DNA from: an uncultured Verrucomicrobiota bacterium
GTDB lineage: Bacteria > Verrucomicrobiota > Verrucomicrobiia > Limisphaerales > UBA9464
Length of the DNA stretch: 39,400 nt
Reading direction: 5' to 3'
Assembly (NCBI GenBank): GCA_903896505.1
Contig: CAITXU010000235.1
Location: forward strand, 1 to 39,400
Shown in pieces: positions 1 through 8,339 of this stretch. The notes beneath the pieces are model-generated. The model had not been told where the DNA came from. It saw only the letters and a list, made by a program, of their open reading frames with translations, and searched no databases. The first letter of the stretch is position 1. Every line of letters begins with the position of its first letter. The position numbers and the translations under genes were made by a program.

Positions 1-2
1 CG

Positions 3-1109
3 GACGCTTCAACACGTCCCACGGTGGCAACCATCGAAAGTCGGGATATCCGCTTTTCGGTGACTGCAGCAGGTGAAATCAGCCCTTCCGAACAGGTCAG
101 CGTGCGCCCGGAGGTCAACGGGAAGATTTCCGTATTGACCGTCGATGTGGGCGATACCGTCAAAAAAGGGGAACTGCTGTTCAAACTCGACGACAGTGAA
201 TTACAGGCTCAACGCGCTTCCGCCGACAAGGAAGTCGAGCGAACCCAATTGCAGGTTGAACAAGCTGAGCGGGATTATCGACGGGCAGTTGAACTGTTTA
301 AGCAGCAACTGGTCTCACAACAGGTTTTCGATGACTCCAAAACCACCTGGGGATTGGCGAAGAATGCCCTCGAAAAGAATCAGAAGCAGTTGGATATCAC
401 CCTGGAGCAGTTGAAAAAAACAACGGTTTCTGCCCCGTTCAACTGCACGGTCCTGACGCGCCCCGTTTCGGTCGGTCAGGCGGTCAGTGGTTCCGGTGGT
501 TTCAACTCCGGCACCGAAGTCCTCACCATCGCCAACCTCAACGACCTGATCATCAACGCCCACATCAACCAGGCTGACGTGACCCGGTTGAATCCAAACC
601 AAAACGTCGAAGTCACGGTGGAGGCCGTCCCCGGATTGAAGGTTATCGGTAAAGTCGAGCGTATCGCTCCCCAGGCCACCATCAAGAACAACATCAAGGG
701 GTTCGCAACGCGCATTCTCCTCAAGGATGTCGACAAGCGCATTCGCCCGGGTATGACCGCCAACATTTCCATTCCCGTTGCCAGTGCCGACAATGTCGTC
801 GCCTCACCCTTGGCGGCCGTGTTCACCGAACTCAATTCGGACACCAAGCAACTCGAACGTTTTGCATGGGTCAAGAGCGGGGACGATTGGGAACGCCGCC
901 CCATCACCATTGGCGTGAGCGATTATTTCTTTGTCGAAGTCACTTCCGGCCTTAGACCGGGAGAAGTAGTTTCTTTGGAGGACCGCGCGAAATCCGGGAA
1001 AACCACGCGTAAAGCTCCCCCGGCCAAGGCGGTCGCTGGCAGCCCGCCGGCAACCGGCGGCCTGGCTGGTTCAGCCGCAGCCCCCCGGGGCAGCCGCAAT
1101 GCTCCCTGA
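3..1109 (+). CDS. MacA-like periplasmic adaptor subunit (5' partial)
   Basis: Membrane-fusion (HlyD/MacA-type) adaptor that would link an inner-membrane ABC exporter to an outer-membrane channel. The frame is open to the left edge, so the true start and the N-terminal signal or membrane anchor lie outside the window. The first GTG (24) falls inside the conserved region and is unlikely to be the start. Visible are a lipoyl-like half (EVNGKISVLTVDVGDTVKKG, about residues 28-47 from that GTG), a long coiled-coil hairpin (about 60-130, rich in Q, E, K and L), the second lipoyl half (TTVSAPFNCTV), a beta-barrel part and a proline/alanine/glycine-rich tail after residue 325. The ABC ATPase gene starts 36 bases downstream and two permeases follow, which supports a MacAB-type role. 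The substrate is unknown. The family call is firm; assignment to MacA rather than another ABC-linked adaptor is inferred from context. Confidence 0.88.
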   Translation, partial: DASTRPTVATIESRDIRFSVTAAGEISPSEQVSVRPEVNGKISVLTVDVGDTVKKGELLFKLDDSELQAQRASADKEVERTQLQVEQAERDYRRAVELFKQQLVSQQVFDDSKTTWGLAKNALEKNQKQLDITLEQLKKTTVSAPFNCTVLTRPVSVGQAVSGSGGFNSGTEVLTIANLNDLIINAHINQADVTRLNPNQNVEVTVEAVPGLKVIGKVERIAPQATIKNNIKGFATRILLKDVDKRIRPGMTANISIPVASADNVVASPLAAVFTELNSDTKQLERFAWVKSGDDWERRPITIGVSDYFFVEVTSGLRPGEVVSLEDRAKSGKTTRKAPPAKAVAGSPPATGGLAGSAAAPRGSRNAP

Positions 1110-1145
1110 CCGCCATCGTTTGGAAGACCCTCTGCCCCCTTTCCC

Positions 1146-1889
1146 ATGGCATTGCTCGAATTGCGCGACGTCCGCAAAGTTTACCACCTGGGCGGCGAGG
1201 AAATACGCGCATTGGATGGAATCACCCTGGACATCGAAGGGGGAGAGTTTGTCTCCATCATCGGTCCCTCCGGCAGTGGCACATCCACGCTGATGCACAT
1301 TCTCGGCTGCCTGGATACACCGTCGCACGGGACGGTGAAACTGGACGGCACGCCGATCCAGCAGGCATCCGCCCGGGAACTCGCTCAGATGCGGAATCGG
1401 AAAATCGGCTTTGTCTTTCAGTTCTTTAATCTTCTACCCAAGCTCAACGTGGTGCAAAATGTCGAGCTGCCGATGATTTATGCCGGACTGAATGGCAAAC
1501 AGCGCCGGGAGAAGGCACTCAAGGCGCTGGATGCGGTTCAAATGGGGCACCGCCTGAAGAACCGGCCATCACAGCTCTCGGGCGGACAACAGCAGCGGGT
1601 GGCGATTGCCCGTGCGCTCGTGAACGACCCCAAAATCATCTTCGCCGATGAGCCGACGGGAAACCTCGACACCCACACCGGGGAAATCATTCTGGAACTC
1701 TTTCGCAGTCTCTCCCAGCAGGGGCGGACGGTCATTATCGTGACCCACAATCCGGAGATCGCCGCAGTGACCCCGCGCCGGATCGAGATTCGAAACGGAA
1801 AAATCGCAGACCGGGTGGATGCTCGGTTGGCAGGGCAGGAAAAGGCCGCCCTTTTGTCAAAATCGAGCGCAGTCCAGCCTAGCCCATGA
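1146..1889 (+). CDS. MacB/LolD-type ABC transporter ATP-binding protein with Walker A Lys-to-Thr change
   Basis: Cytoplasmic nucleotide-binding subunit (247 aa) of a MacB/LolD-family ABC system. It would power the two FtsX-like permeases downstream. The Q-loop (FQFFNLLP, Q92), ABC signature (LSGGQ, 144-148), Walker B with catalytic glutamate (IIFADE, E169) and H-loop (IVTHN, H201) are all present. The Walker A motif reads GPSGSGTST (40-48): position 46, normally the invariant lysine that holds the ATP phosphates, is Thr (codon ACA at 1281-1283). One base change from AAA would explain it, so a sequencing error cannot be excluded. Unlike E. coli MacB, where ATPase and permease are fused, this subunit is separate. 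Its stop (1887-1889) is one base before the permease start, suggesting translational coupling. The tail after residue 225 is not conserved. Confidence 0.93.
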   Translation: MALLELRDVRKVYHLGGEEIRALDGITLDIEGGEFVSIIGPSGSGTSTLMHILGCLDTPSHGTVKLDGTPIQQASARELAQMRNRKIGFVFQFFNLLPKLNVVQNVELPMIYAGLNGKQRREKALKALDAVQMGHRLKNRPSQLSGGQQQRVAIARALVNDPKIIFADEPTGNLDTHTGEIILELFRSLSQQGRTVIIVTHNPEIAAVTPRRIEIRNGKIADRVDARLAGQEKAALLSKSSAVQPSP

Positions 1890-1890
1890 C

Positions 1891-3279
1891 ATGAGCCTCT
1901 GGAACGCCATCGAAGTTGGCCTCAAGGAGATTTGGGCTCACAAGTTTCGGTCATTGCTGACGATGCTGGGCATTATCTTGGGCGTCTCGTCCCTGGTGGC
2001 CATGAGCGCCATGGTCACCGGCATGGAAAAAGGGGCCCGGGAGGCGCTGATTGCCGTCGGCGGTCTCCAAAAAGTCCGGGTGGAGGGCCAGCCGGTGCCT
2101 CCCGAGCAGCGTCACCTCCGTGACTTCGCCCGCGGCGTCACCCTTTCCGATGTTTACGCGCTCCAAGGCAGCGCACCCGAAATTGAAAAGGTCTCGCCAG
2201 AGATGCGTCTGGATGTGCCGCCCACCATCACGGCCAACGGTAAATTTACCCGCACCTTCATGACTTCCGGAGTCTGGCCCGTGCAATTGGAAATGATGGA
2301 GCACAAGGTCGAGCATGGCCGCATGTTTAATGAGGTGGACGACGAGTTGGCGCGGAGCGTCTGTGTGATTGGGACCGGAATCCGGGACGACTTGTGGGGG
2401 GACCCGGAAAGGACCGGCGAGGAAATCATCCCCTTGGGCAAGACTCTGTCGATCAACGGCTACCCATTTACGGTGGTTGGAATGTTCGAGCACTACGAGA
2501 GCGAACAGGAGCACCGCGAGCGGGCCCTGAAGAAGGCGGAGGAAGCCGAACGCGCAGCCAAGGGATTGACCAATTCGGTCGCGGGACCGCGTCGGGACAG
2601 GGGCTGGAACGGAGGGGGACGGCGAGGAGGCTTTGCCTTCTGGATCAAGAACCATACCGTCTACCTGCCGCTGAACACCATGTGGGTGAAGCTGGTTTCC
2701 GGAGTCACCAACGTTCCGGCTGAACCCAAGCTCAGCAACCTGGAGATCAAGATTCACGATGTCTCCACTCTCAATCTTGCACTCACTGAAATCAGGAATG
2801 TCCTGATGATCAACCATCATGGAGTCGAGGATTTTTCATTTCGCACCCAGGAGGACTGGGCGGACCAGATCAACCAGTACATTCGCAATGCACGGTTGTC
2901 CGGTGGGCTGATTTCAGGAATCAGCCTTCTCGTCGGCGGCATCGGCATCATGAACATCATTCTGGCCAGCATCAGTGAACGTATTCGCGAAATCGGCATC
3001 CGGAAGGCGGTGGGTGCGGGCGGTCAGGACGTCTTTGTTCAGATCGTTGTCGAAAGTGTGGTCATCGCCGTGATTGGCGGGGCGGTCGGACTGGGAACCA
3101 GTCTGGGGTTGCTCCAGCTTATTGCCATGGTATCACCAACCGACAACGCCCCGATCATCACCCTCTCCGCCATGGCGTTCGCTTTTGGGGCGAGTGTGTT
3201 GGTGGGGGTATTGGCCGGACTTTTTCCAGCCATCAAGGCGGCCCGCATGAACGTCATTCAAGCCCTGCGATACGACTGA
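1891..3279 (+). CDS. MacB-like FtsX-family ABC permease 1
   Basis: Inner-membrane permease of 462 residues from the ATG at 1891. A TTG-type extension to 1819 would overlap the ATPase gene and precede the conserved N-terminus, so it was rejected. The architecture follows MacB: a first membrane helix after the amphipathic start (MSLWNAIEVGLKEIWAHKFR, helix about 21-42), a large periplasmic domain (about 45-345), then three helices with the family sequence GGIGIMNIILASISER (just after residue 350) and a C-terminus ending in KAARMNVIQALRYD. The periplasmic domain carries a charged stretch and an Arg/Gly-rich loop at about 233-247 (GPRRDRGWNGGGRRGG) that I do not know from E. coli MacB. It overlaps the next permease by one base (TGATG). 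With that paralogue it probably forms a heterodimer served by the single upstream ATPase; that pairing is inferred. Confidence 0.92.
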   Translation: MSLWNAIEVGLKEIWAHKFRSLLTMLGIILGVSSLVAMSAMVTGMEKGAREALIAVGGLQKVRVEGQPVPPEQRHLRDFARGVTLSDVYALQGSAPEIEKVSPEMRLDVPPTITANGKFTRTFMTSGVWPVQLEMMEHKVEHGRMFNEVDDELARSVCVIGTGIRDDLWGDPERTGEEIIPLGKTLSINGYPFTVVGMFEHYESEQEHRERALKKAEEAERAAKGLTNSVAGPRRDRGWNGGGRRGGFAFWIKNHTVYLPLNTMWVKLVSGVTNVPAEPKLSNLEIKIHDVSTLNLALTEIRNVLMINHHGVEDFSFRTQEDWADQINQYIRNARLSGGLISGISLLVGGIGIMNIILASISERIREIGIRKAVGAGGQDVFVQIVVESVVIAVIGGAVGLGTSLGLLQLIAMVSPTDNAPIITLSAMAFAFGASVLVGVLAGLFPAIKAARMNVIQALRYD

Positions 3280-4655
3280 TGAACCTTTGGAATACCATTC
3301 TGGTCGGTCTCAAAGAAATTTGGGCTCACAAATTCCGCTCCCTCCTGACGATGATGGGAATCATTCTGGGTGTGGCAAGCCTGGTCGGAATGGCGGCGAT
3401 CACCAAAGGCATGGAAAACGGCATGAAGGAGTCGATGATCGCCAACGGAGGAGCTGACAAGGTGACTGTCACAGACCAGGCAGTTCCGGCGTGGCAGGAC
3501 CACCTTGCGGACGAAGCCCCCGGGAAAACCCTGCCGGACGTTTACGCTCTGCTGCGAGGCTGTCCGCTGGTGAAAGTCGTCTCGCCTGAAATTCAGATTG
3601 TCGAACCCACGGTCACGCATGGCGACAAACCAGCCCAAATCAGCGAATGCGCCGGCGTCTGGCCTGCCGTCCTGGACATGAACCTGCACACACTGGCTCA
3701 TGGACGCTTCTTTTCAGAGGTGGACGAAGCCGAGGCGCGAAGTGTCTGTGTCATCGGGGATGGAATCCGGGATGATTTGTTTGGCAAGCCCGAGGAAACC
3801 GGAACGGAAATCATTCCCATGGGGGAAATCATCCTCATCAACGGGCAACCGTTTAAGATCATCGGGATGTTTGACCATTACATGGGAGAACAGGAGGCCA
3901 AGGAAAGAGCTGCGGCAAGAAAGGCGGCACTCCAGCCAAAACCGACCGATTCAGCCAATAGCGGCCCCAAGAGGCAGCGTGGTTGGGGACGTGGTGGTGG
4001 CTGGGCTTTTTGGAGGAAGAACCACACCCTGTACATTCCCTTCAACACCGCCTGGGTGAAGTTCAAATCCATTGGACGAAATGGCGACGGAATCACCGAT
4101 TCCCGCATCAGCGATATCGATTTGAAAGTGGCGGACATCGAGCACCTGGACGATGCCCTGACCCAGGCACGCAACGTCCTGATGATCACACACAAAGGCA
4201 TCGAGGATTTCACCTTCCAGACCCAGGAAAACCAAATCGCCACCATCACCAAGCAAATCAAGGCATCACGCCTGAGCGGCGGCATCATCGCGGGCATCAG
4301 CCTGCTCGTCGGGGGAATAGGCATCATGAACATCATGCTCGCCAGCATCAACGAGCGCATTCGGGAGCTGGGGATTTGCAAGGCCATCGGTGCGACTGGA
4401 GCGGCCATTTTCACGCAAATCATCGTGGAAAGCACTGTTGTCTCATTGATTGGTGCCTGTCTTGGAGTGGTCGCCAGCTATGGCTTCGTCGAGATACTCC
4501 AAGCCATCACCCCGTCGGCAAATACGCCGGTCATCACCAGTCAATCCATGGTGATGGGCGTGGCGTTTAGCGCTCTGGTCGGAATGGCCGCCGGTCTCAT
4601 CCCTGCCATCAAGGCCGCCCGACTCGACCCCATTCAGGCCCTGCGTTATGAATGA
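3279..4655 (+). CDS. MacB-like FtsX-family ABC permease 2
   Basis: Second inner-membrane permease (458 aa), clearly a tandem duplicate of the preceding gene. It shares the start (MNLWNTILVGLKEIWAHKFR), the FtsX core (GGIGIMNIMLASINER) and the end (KAARLDPIQALRYE). The periplasmic domain again has a charged helix followed by an Arg/Gly/Trp-rich loop at about 229-243 (GPKRQRGWGRGGGWAFW), so the loop predates the duplication. The start codon overlaps the previous stop by one base. The two paralogues have diverged over most of the periplasmic domain, as expected for subunits with distinct faces in a heterodimer. This is the last gene of the operon; a weak hairpin with a T-run follows. The substrate is unknown: MacB relatives move macrolides, peptides, toxins or lipoproteins. 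Confidence 0.92.
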   Translation: MNLWNTILVGLKEIWAHKFRSLLTMMGIILGVASLVGMAAITKGMENGMKESMIANGGADKVTVTDQAVPAWQDHLADEAPGKTLPDVYALLRGCPLVKVVSPEIQIVEPTVTHGDKPAQISECAGVWPAVLDMNLHTLAHGRFFSEVDEAEARSVCVIGDGIRDDLFGKPEETGTEIIPMGEIILINGQPFKIIGMFDHYMGEQEAKERAAARKAALQPKPTDSANSGPKRQRGWGRGGGWAFWRKNHTLYIPFNTAWVKFKSIGRNGDGITDSRISDIDLKVADIEHLDDALTQARNVLMITHKGIEDFTFQTQENQIATITKQIKASRLSGGIIAGISLLVGGIGIMNIMLASINERIRELGICKAIGATGAAIFTQIIVESTVVSLIGACLGVVASYGFVEILQAITPSANTPVITSQSMVMGVAFSALVGMAAGLIPAIKAARLDPIQALRYE

Positions 4656-4662
4656 GAACGGT

Positions 4663-4714
4663 GGGAAGCCAACGTCCATCCTAGCCAGGCTGGGCTTCAT
4701 CTTCCCGATTTTTT
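4663..4714 (+). terminator. Possible rho-independent terminator after the MacAB-like operon
   Basis: GGGAAG (4663-4668) can pair with CTTCCC (4701-4706), and the second arm is followed by GA and six T (4709-4714). The enclosed 32 bases contain only weak secondary pairing, so the stem is short for its loop. The position, just after the last permease stop and before carB, fits termination, but the structure is weak. Confidence 0.35.
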
Positions 4715-4774
4715 GTTTCGCGTTGGCGGCGGCAAGCGTGTTGTATCCGGGCCGTTTAACTCGTTGCTCGTTCC

Positions 4775-6322
4775 ATGCCGAAACGCACTGACATCCATTC
4801 CGTTCTCATCATCGGAGCCGGCCCAATCATCATTGGTCAGGCATGCGAATTTGACTACTCGGGCACTCAGGCGTGCAAGGCACTCCGCGAAGAGGGCTAC
4901 CGGGTGATTCTGGTGAATTCGAATCCCGCCACGATCATGACGGACCCGGAGTTCGCTGATCGCACGTACATCGAGCCCATCACCCCGCTGGCAGTCGAAA
5001 AGATTTTGGTCCGGGAATTGGAGGAAATGCGCCGGATGGGGGTGCCTGTCGATGCCCCTGGCGACGGCTCGACTCCAGGAAAGCTGGTGCTTTTGCCCAC
5101 CCTGGGTGGCCAGACCGCCCTCAATACTGCGATGGCACTTCATCGGACCGGGGTATTGCAGCGGCTGGGGGTCGAAATGATTGGGGCAAAAGCCGATGCC
5201 ATTCAACGGGGCGAAGACCGCGAGACTTTCAAGCAGTTGATGATTCAGATCGGCCTGGATGTCCCGATCAGCGGCACTGCCCATACCTTTGAGGAAGCCC
5301 GTGGCGTCGCTGAGCGCATCGGACGCTATCCACTGATCATCCGCCCCGGATTTACCTTGGGCGGGACCGGCGGAGGCATCGCCTACAACCGCGATGAATT
5401 TGAGGAGATCGCCCGCCGTGGTCTCGACCTCTCACCGGTCTCTGAAATCCTCATTGAGGAATCACTCCTTGGCTGGAAGGAATACGAGATGGAGGTCATG
5501 CGGGATGTTGCCGACAACTGTGTCATCATCTGCTCCATCGAAAACTTCGATCCCATGGGGGTGCACACCGGCGACTCCATCACCGTTGCGCCGATTCAGA
5601 CCTTGACGGACAAGGAGTTCCAGATCATGCGCGACGCCAGTTTCGCCGTGATCCGGGCGGTCGGAGTTGAAACGGGTGGTTCCAATATTCAATTCTCCGT
5701 CAACCCGGAGAATGGGCGAATGATCGTGATCGAAATGAACCCGCGAGTCAGCCGAAGCTCCGCTCTCGCTTCCAAGGCCACTGGCTTTCCGATTGCCAAG
5801 ATTGCCGCGAAACTCGCGGTGGGTTACCGGCTCGACGAAATCCGCAACGATATCACCCGGGAAACCCCGGCCAGTTTCGAGCCCACCATCGATTACGTCG
5901 TCACCAAAATTCCCCGCTTTGCCTTCGAGAAATTCCCCCAGGCCGATCCTACGCTGACCACCCAGATGAAGAGCGTGGGAGAAGCCATGGCCATCGGACG
6001 GACCTTCAAGGAAAGCCTTCAAAAGTGCCTGCGTTCCCTTGAAATCGGACGCAGTGGCCTCGGCGGAGACGGAAAACCATGGCGGGTGGGCACCGACGTT
6101 TACGGAGACCGCGAGATCCTTCCCAACGATATCATCAGCCGCAAACTGAGCGTTCCCAACGCAGAACGCATTTTCTTCATCCGTCACGCCTTCCGGGCGG
6201 GATTTTCAGCCGACCAGATTTTCCACCTCACCAAAATAGATCCATGGTTCCTGGATCAAATCCGGGAACTGGTTGAGTTCGAGGAGGAGCTTGCTGCCAG
6301 CGCGCCCACCATCGCCGCTTAG
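4775..6322 (+). CDS. carB: Carbamoyl-phosphate synthase large subunit, N-terminal half (split CarB)
   Basis: CarB makes carbamoyl phosphate from bicarbonate, ATP and glutamine-derived ammonia for pyrimidine and arginine synthesis. This 515-residue protein matches only the first half of the roughly 1070-residue enzyme. It has the N-terminal [20 protein letters not shown], the ATP-grasp carboxyphosphate domain (glycine loop [11 protein letters not shown] near 190-200 and metal-site sequence [19 protein letters not shown] near 318-336), and most of the oligomerisation domain, ending shortly after [19 protein letters not shown]. The carbamoyl-phosphate-forming half and allosteric domain are absent; the next gene is on the other strand. 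Nothing looks decayed and the stop is clean, so this is probably a genuine split enzyme with the C-terminal half elsewhere, as known in some archaea such as Methanocaldococcus jannaschii. Its stop shares bases with the convergent manC stop. Confidence 0.93.
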   Translation: MPKRTDIHSVLIIGAGPIIIGQACEFDYSGTQACKALREEGYRVILVNSNPATIMTDPEFADRTYIEPITPLAVEKILVRELEEMRRMGVPVDAPGDGSTPGKLVLLPTLGGQTALNTAMALHRTGVLQRLGVEMIGAKADAIQRGEDRETFKQLMIQIGLDVPISGTAHTFEEARGVAERIGRYPLIIRPGFTLGGTGGGIAYNRDEFEEIARRGLDLSPVSEILIEESLLGWKEYEMEVMRDVADNCVIICSIENFDPMGVHTGDSITVAPIQTLTDKEFQIMRDASFAVIRAVGVETGGSNIQFSVNPENGRMIVIEMNPRVSRSSALASKATGFPIAKIAAKLAVGYRLDEIRNDITRETPASFEPTIDYVVTKIPRFAFEKFPQADPTLTTQMKSVGEAMAIGRTFKESLQKCLRSLEIGRSGLGGDGKPWRVGTDVYGDREILPNDIISRKLSVPNAERIFFIRHAFRAGFSADQIFHLTKIDPWFLDQIRELVEFEEELAASAPTIAA

Positions 6323-7470
6323 ACGAGAGCCGCGAAGGCCGGATTGGCTGCCAGTTGCCTGACCAGTTCCTTGATCCGTTGAGCTTCGTTCCGAGCCGCG
6401 ACCAGGATCGCATCGTCCGTTAGAACGACGATGGAGTCCTTGACTCCAACCAAGGTGATCGGAGTTCGACCACGTGTTCGGGCGTCATAAACAATGTTGC
6501 CCGCAGCTCCGACTTGAACAACAGAACCAACCAAGGCATTCCCGTCTGCATCACGGGAAAGATGTCGGGAAAGCGCAGGCCACGCCCCCAGGTCGTCCCA
6601 GTCAAATGCGCCATCTGCAACCACCACGTTTCGGGCACGCTCCATAACGGCAAAATCAATGCTGATCTTCTTCACCGTCGGATACTCCGCAGCCAGCATC
6701 TCAATCAGCGCTCCAGTGCCACGCGCCGCCGCCTGCCGCCAACGGTCCGCCGCGGCGGCGATTTCAGGCTGATGTTCAACCAGAGCAGAATGAATGGTCT
6801 GGTAGGACCAGACAAACATGCCCGCGTTCCATCGAAAATTTCCCTCGGCCAAATAACGCTCGGCGGTCTCCAAATTCGGTTTTTCCACGAATCGTTCGGC
6901 CTTGAAAAAACGCGTCGGCAGGGATTGTCCGTCAACGTCGGACGATAGGGCACTTCCTGCCTGGATATAACCGTAACCAGTTTCCGGACTCGTTGGAGGA
7001 ATACCAATCGTGACGATGACATCCTGGCGTGCCGCCAATTCAAATGCGTCCGACAACACCTGTTGAAAACGGGCGGCATCCGGAATGACATGGTCCGCCG
7101 GTAAGACGGCGAGGACCCCGGCTTCATCCCTTGCTCCAACCAAGGCGGCACCCAGAGCCACTGCGGCGCAGGTATCCCGACCAATTGGCTCCCCGATAAT
7201 GTTGTCCGGGGGAAGATCGGGCAATTGGCCTCGCACCGCTGCCGCCTGAACGGCGTTGGTGATGATCAAAATGTTTTCGATGGGAACCAGCGGTCGCACC
7301 CGGTCCACGGCCTGTTGGAGAAAGGACTTCCCACCCAGTAGGGTAATCAGCTGTTTGGGGGTCGCTTCGCGGCTTACCGGCCAGAATCGCTCCCCCTTAC
7401 CACCCGCCATGATGACGATAAAGCGATGGGAGGCTGCGGAACGCAGATTTGGAGTGGTTTCGGTGCTCAT
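6319..7470 (-). CDS. manC: Mannose-1-phosphate guanylyltransferase
   Basis: Cytoplasmic nucleotidyltransferase making GDP-mannose from mannose-1-phosphate and GTP, a precursor for polysaccharides and glycans. The 383-residue protein has the N-terminal nucleotide-binding signature ([16 protein letters not shown], about 19-34), the conserved [10 protein letters not shown] segment, LPADHVI in the middle and the FVEKP motif characteristic of GDP-mannose pyrophosphorylases. It lacks the C-terminal cupin (phosphomannose isomerase) domain of bifunctional ManC, so it is the short, monofunctional type. Its ATG overlaps the trpA stop (ATGA, 7467-7470), so the two are co-transcribed despite unrelated pathways. 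It converges on carB: the two stop codons overlap at 6319-6322, leaving no room for a terminator between them. Confidence 0.92.
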   Translation of the reverse strand: MSTETTPNLRSAASHRFIVIMAGGKGERFWPVSREATPKQLITLLGGKSFLQQAVDRVRPLVPIENILIITNAVQAAAVRGQLPDLPPDNIIGEPIGRDTCAAVALGAALVGARDEAGVLAVLPADHVIPDAARFQQVLSDAFELAARQDVIVTIGIPPTSPETGYGYIQAGSALSSDVDGQSLPTRFFKAERFVEKPNLETAERYLAEGNFRWNAGMFVWSYQTIHSALVEHQPEIAAAADRWRQAAARGTGALIEMLAAEYPTVKKISIDFAVMERARNVVVADGAFDWDDLGAWPALSRHLSRDADGNALVGSVVQVGAAGNIVYDARTRGRTPITLVGVKDSIVVLTDDAILVAARNEAQRIKELVRQLAANPAFAALV

Positions 7471-8264
7471 GATTTAATGGCTTTGGAAAGTGTTTGGACA
7501 AAATGACAGACCTCGTCCACCAATCCGGGGGATGAGCCATGCTGGGCAATCCGGTTGACCACGGCGCTTCCCACGACAACGGCATCACCCAATTCCGCCA
7601 CTTGTCGTGCCTGTTCCGGATTTGAGACACCAAACCCGATGGCGATGGGCAGCGAACTGTACCTCTGGATTCTGGATATCATTCCGGGAATGGTGGTGCT
7701 GACGCTCGATTGCATTCCGGTCACCCCCTCCCGGCTCACATAATAGATAAATCCGCGGGCTCGGGGAGCAATCAGTGCGATTCGTTCGTCGGGTGTCGTC
7801 GGGGCGATCAGGTAAATGGGACAGAGCCCGGCTTTCTCCATCAGAGTCTCATAGTTGGCGGATTCCTCAGGCGGAAGGTCAAGGACGAGCAACCCATCCA
7901 CGCCCGCAGCAGCCGCCTCTTGAATGAAGACATCCAATCCCACCCGATGGAGGAGATTAAAGTAGATGTATAACACCAGCGGCACTTGTGATTGCCGGCG
8001 CAATTCCGCGACCATTTCGAGCAGTTTTGGCGGGGTCGTCCCACTGGCAAGTCCACGCTGGGCAGCCAGCTGGTTGACCACCCCATCCGCCAACGGATCG
8101 CTGAACGGGACACCCAGCTCGACGACGTCCGCACCGGCTTTCTCAAGACCCAAAGCCAATTGGAGCGTGGCCCCCAAATTCGGATCCCCGGCTCCGATGT
8201 AGATGACCAGGCCTTTTTGACGTTGGCTTTGAAGCAGTTCAAATCGGGAGATGATGCGGTTCAC
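7467..8264 (-). CDS. trpA: Tryptophan synthase alpha subunit
   Basis: Alpha chain of tryptophan synthase; cleaves indole-3-glycerol phosphate to indole and glyceraldehyde-3-phosphate and passes indole to TrpB. The protein is 265 residues, close to the family length. Catalytic residues fall at the E. coli positions: Glu49 and Asp60 in VVELGVPFSDPLADG. Other family sequences are the flexible-loop region after YLIAPTTPDERI, YYVSREGVTG and the phosphate-binding IAIGFGVSNPEQA. The start is a GTG (8264); the frame is open a little further upstream but offers no ATG, and the residue numbering supports GTG. A 21-base near-duplication of the first codons lies immediately upstream. No trpB or other trp gene is nearby; instead manC follows with a 4-base overlap, so trp genes are dispersed in this genome. 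Confidence 0.95.
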   Translation of the reverse strand: MNRIISRFELLQSQRQKGLVIYIGAGDPNLGATLQLALGLEKAGADVVELGVPFSDPLADGVVNQLAAQRGLASGTTPPKLLEMVAELRRQSQVPLVLYIYFNLLHRVGLDVFIQEAAAAGVDGLLVLDLPPEESANYETLMEKAGLCPIYLIAPTTPDERIALIAPRARGFIYYVSREGVTGMQSSVSTTIPGMISRIQRYSSLPIAIGFGVSNPEQARQVAELGDAVVVGSAVVNRIAQHGSSPGLVDEVCHFVQTLSKAIKS

Positions 8265-8339
8265 TGGTGAAATGATGCGGTTGAACCCGGGTTGACGGAA
8301 AGACGGAAAATGTCTGTGCTACGGAGAGCGACCTGCTTC

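Noticed and set aside
1951..2820. 289-codon minus-strand frame across permease 1
   Set aside because: His/Asp/Gly/Val-biased antisense translation with no recognisable motif; the plus strand encodes a clear permease.
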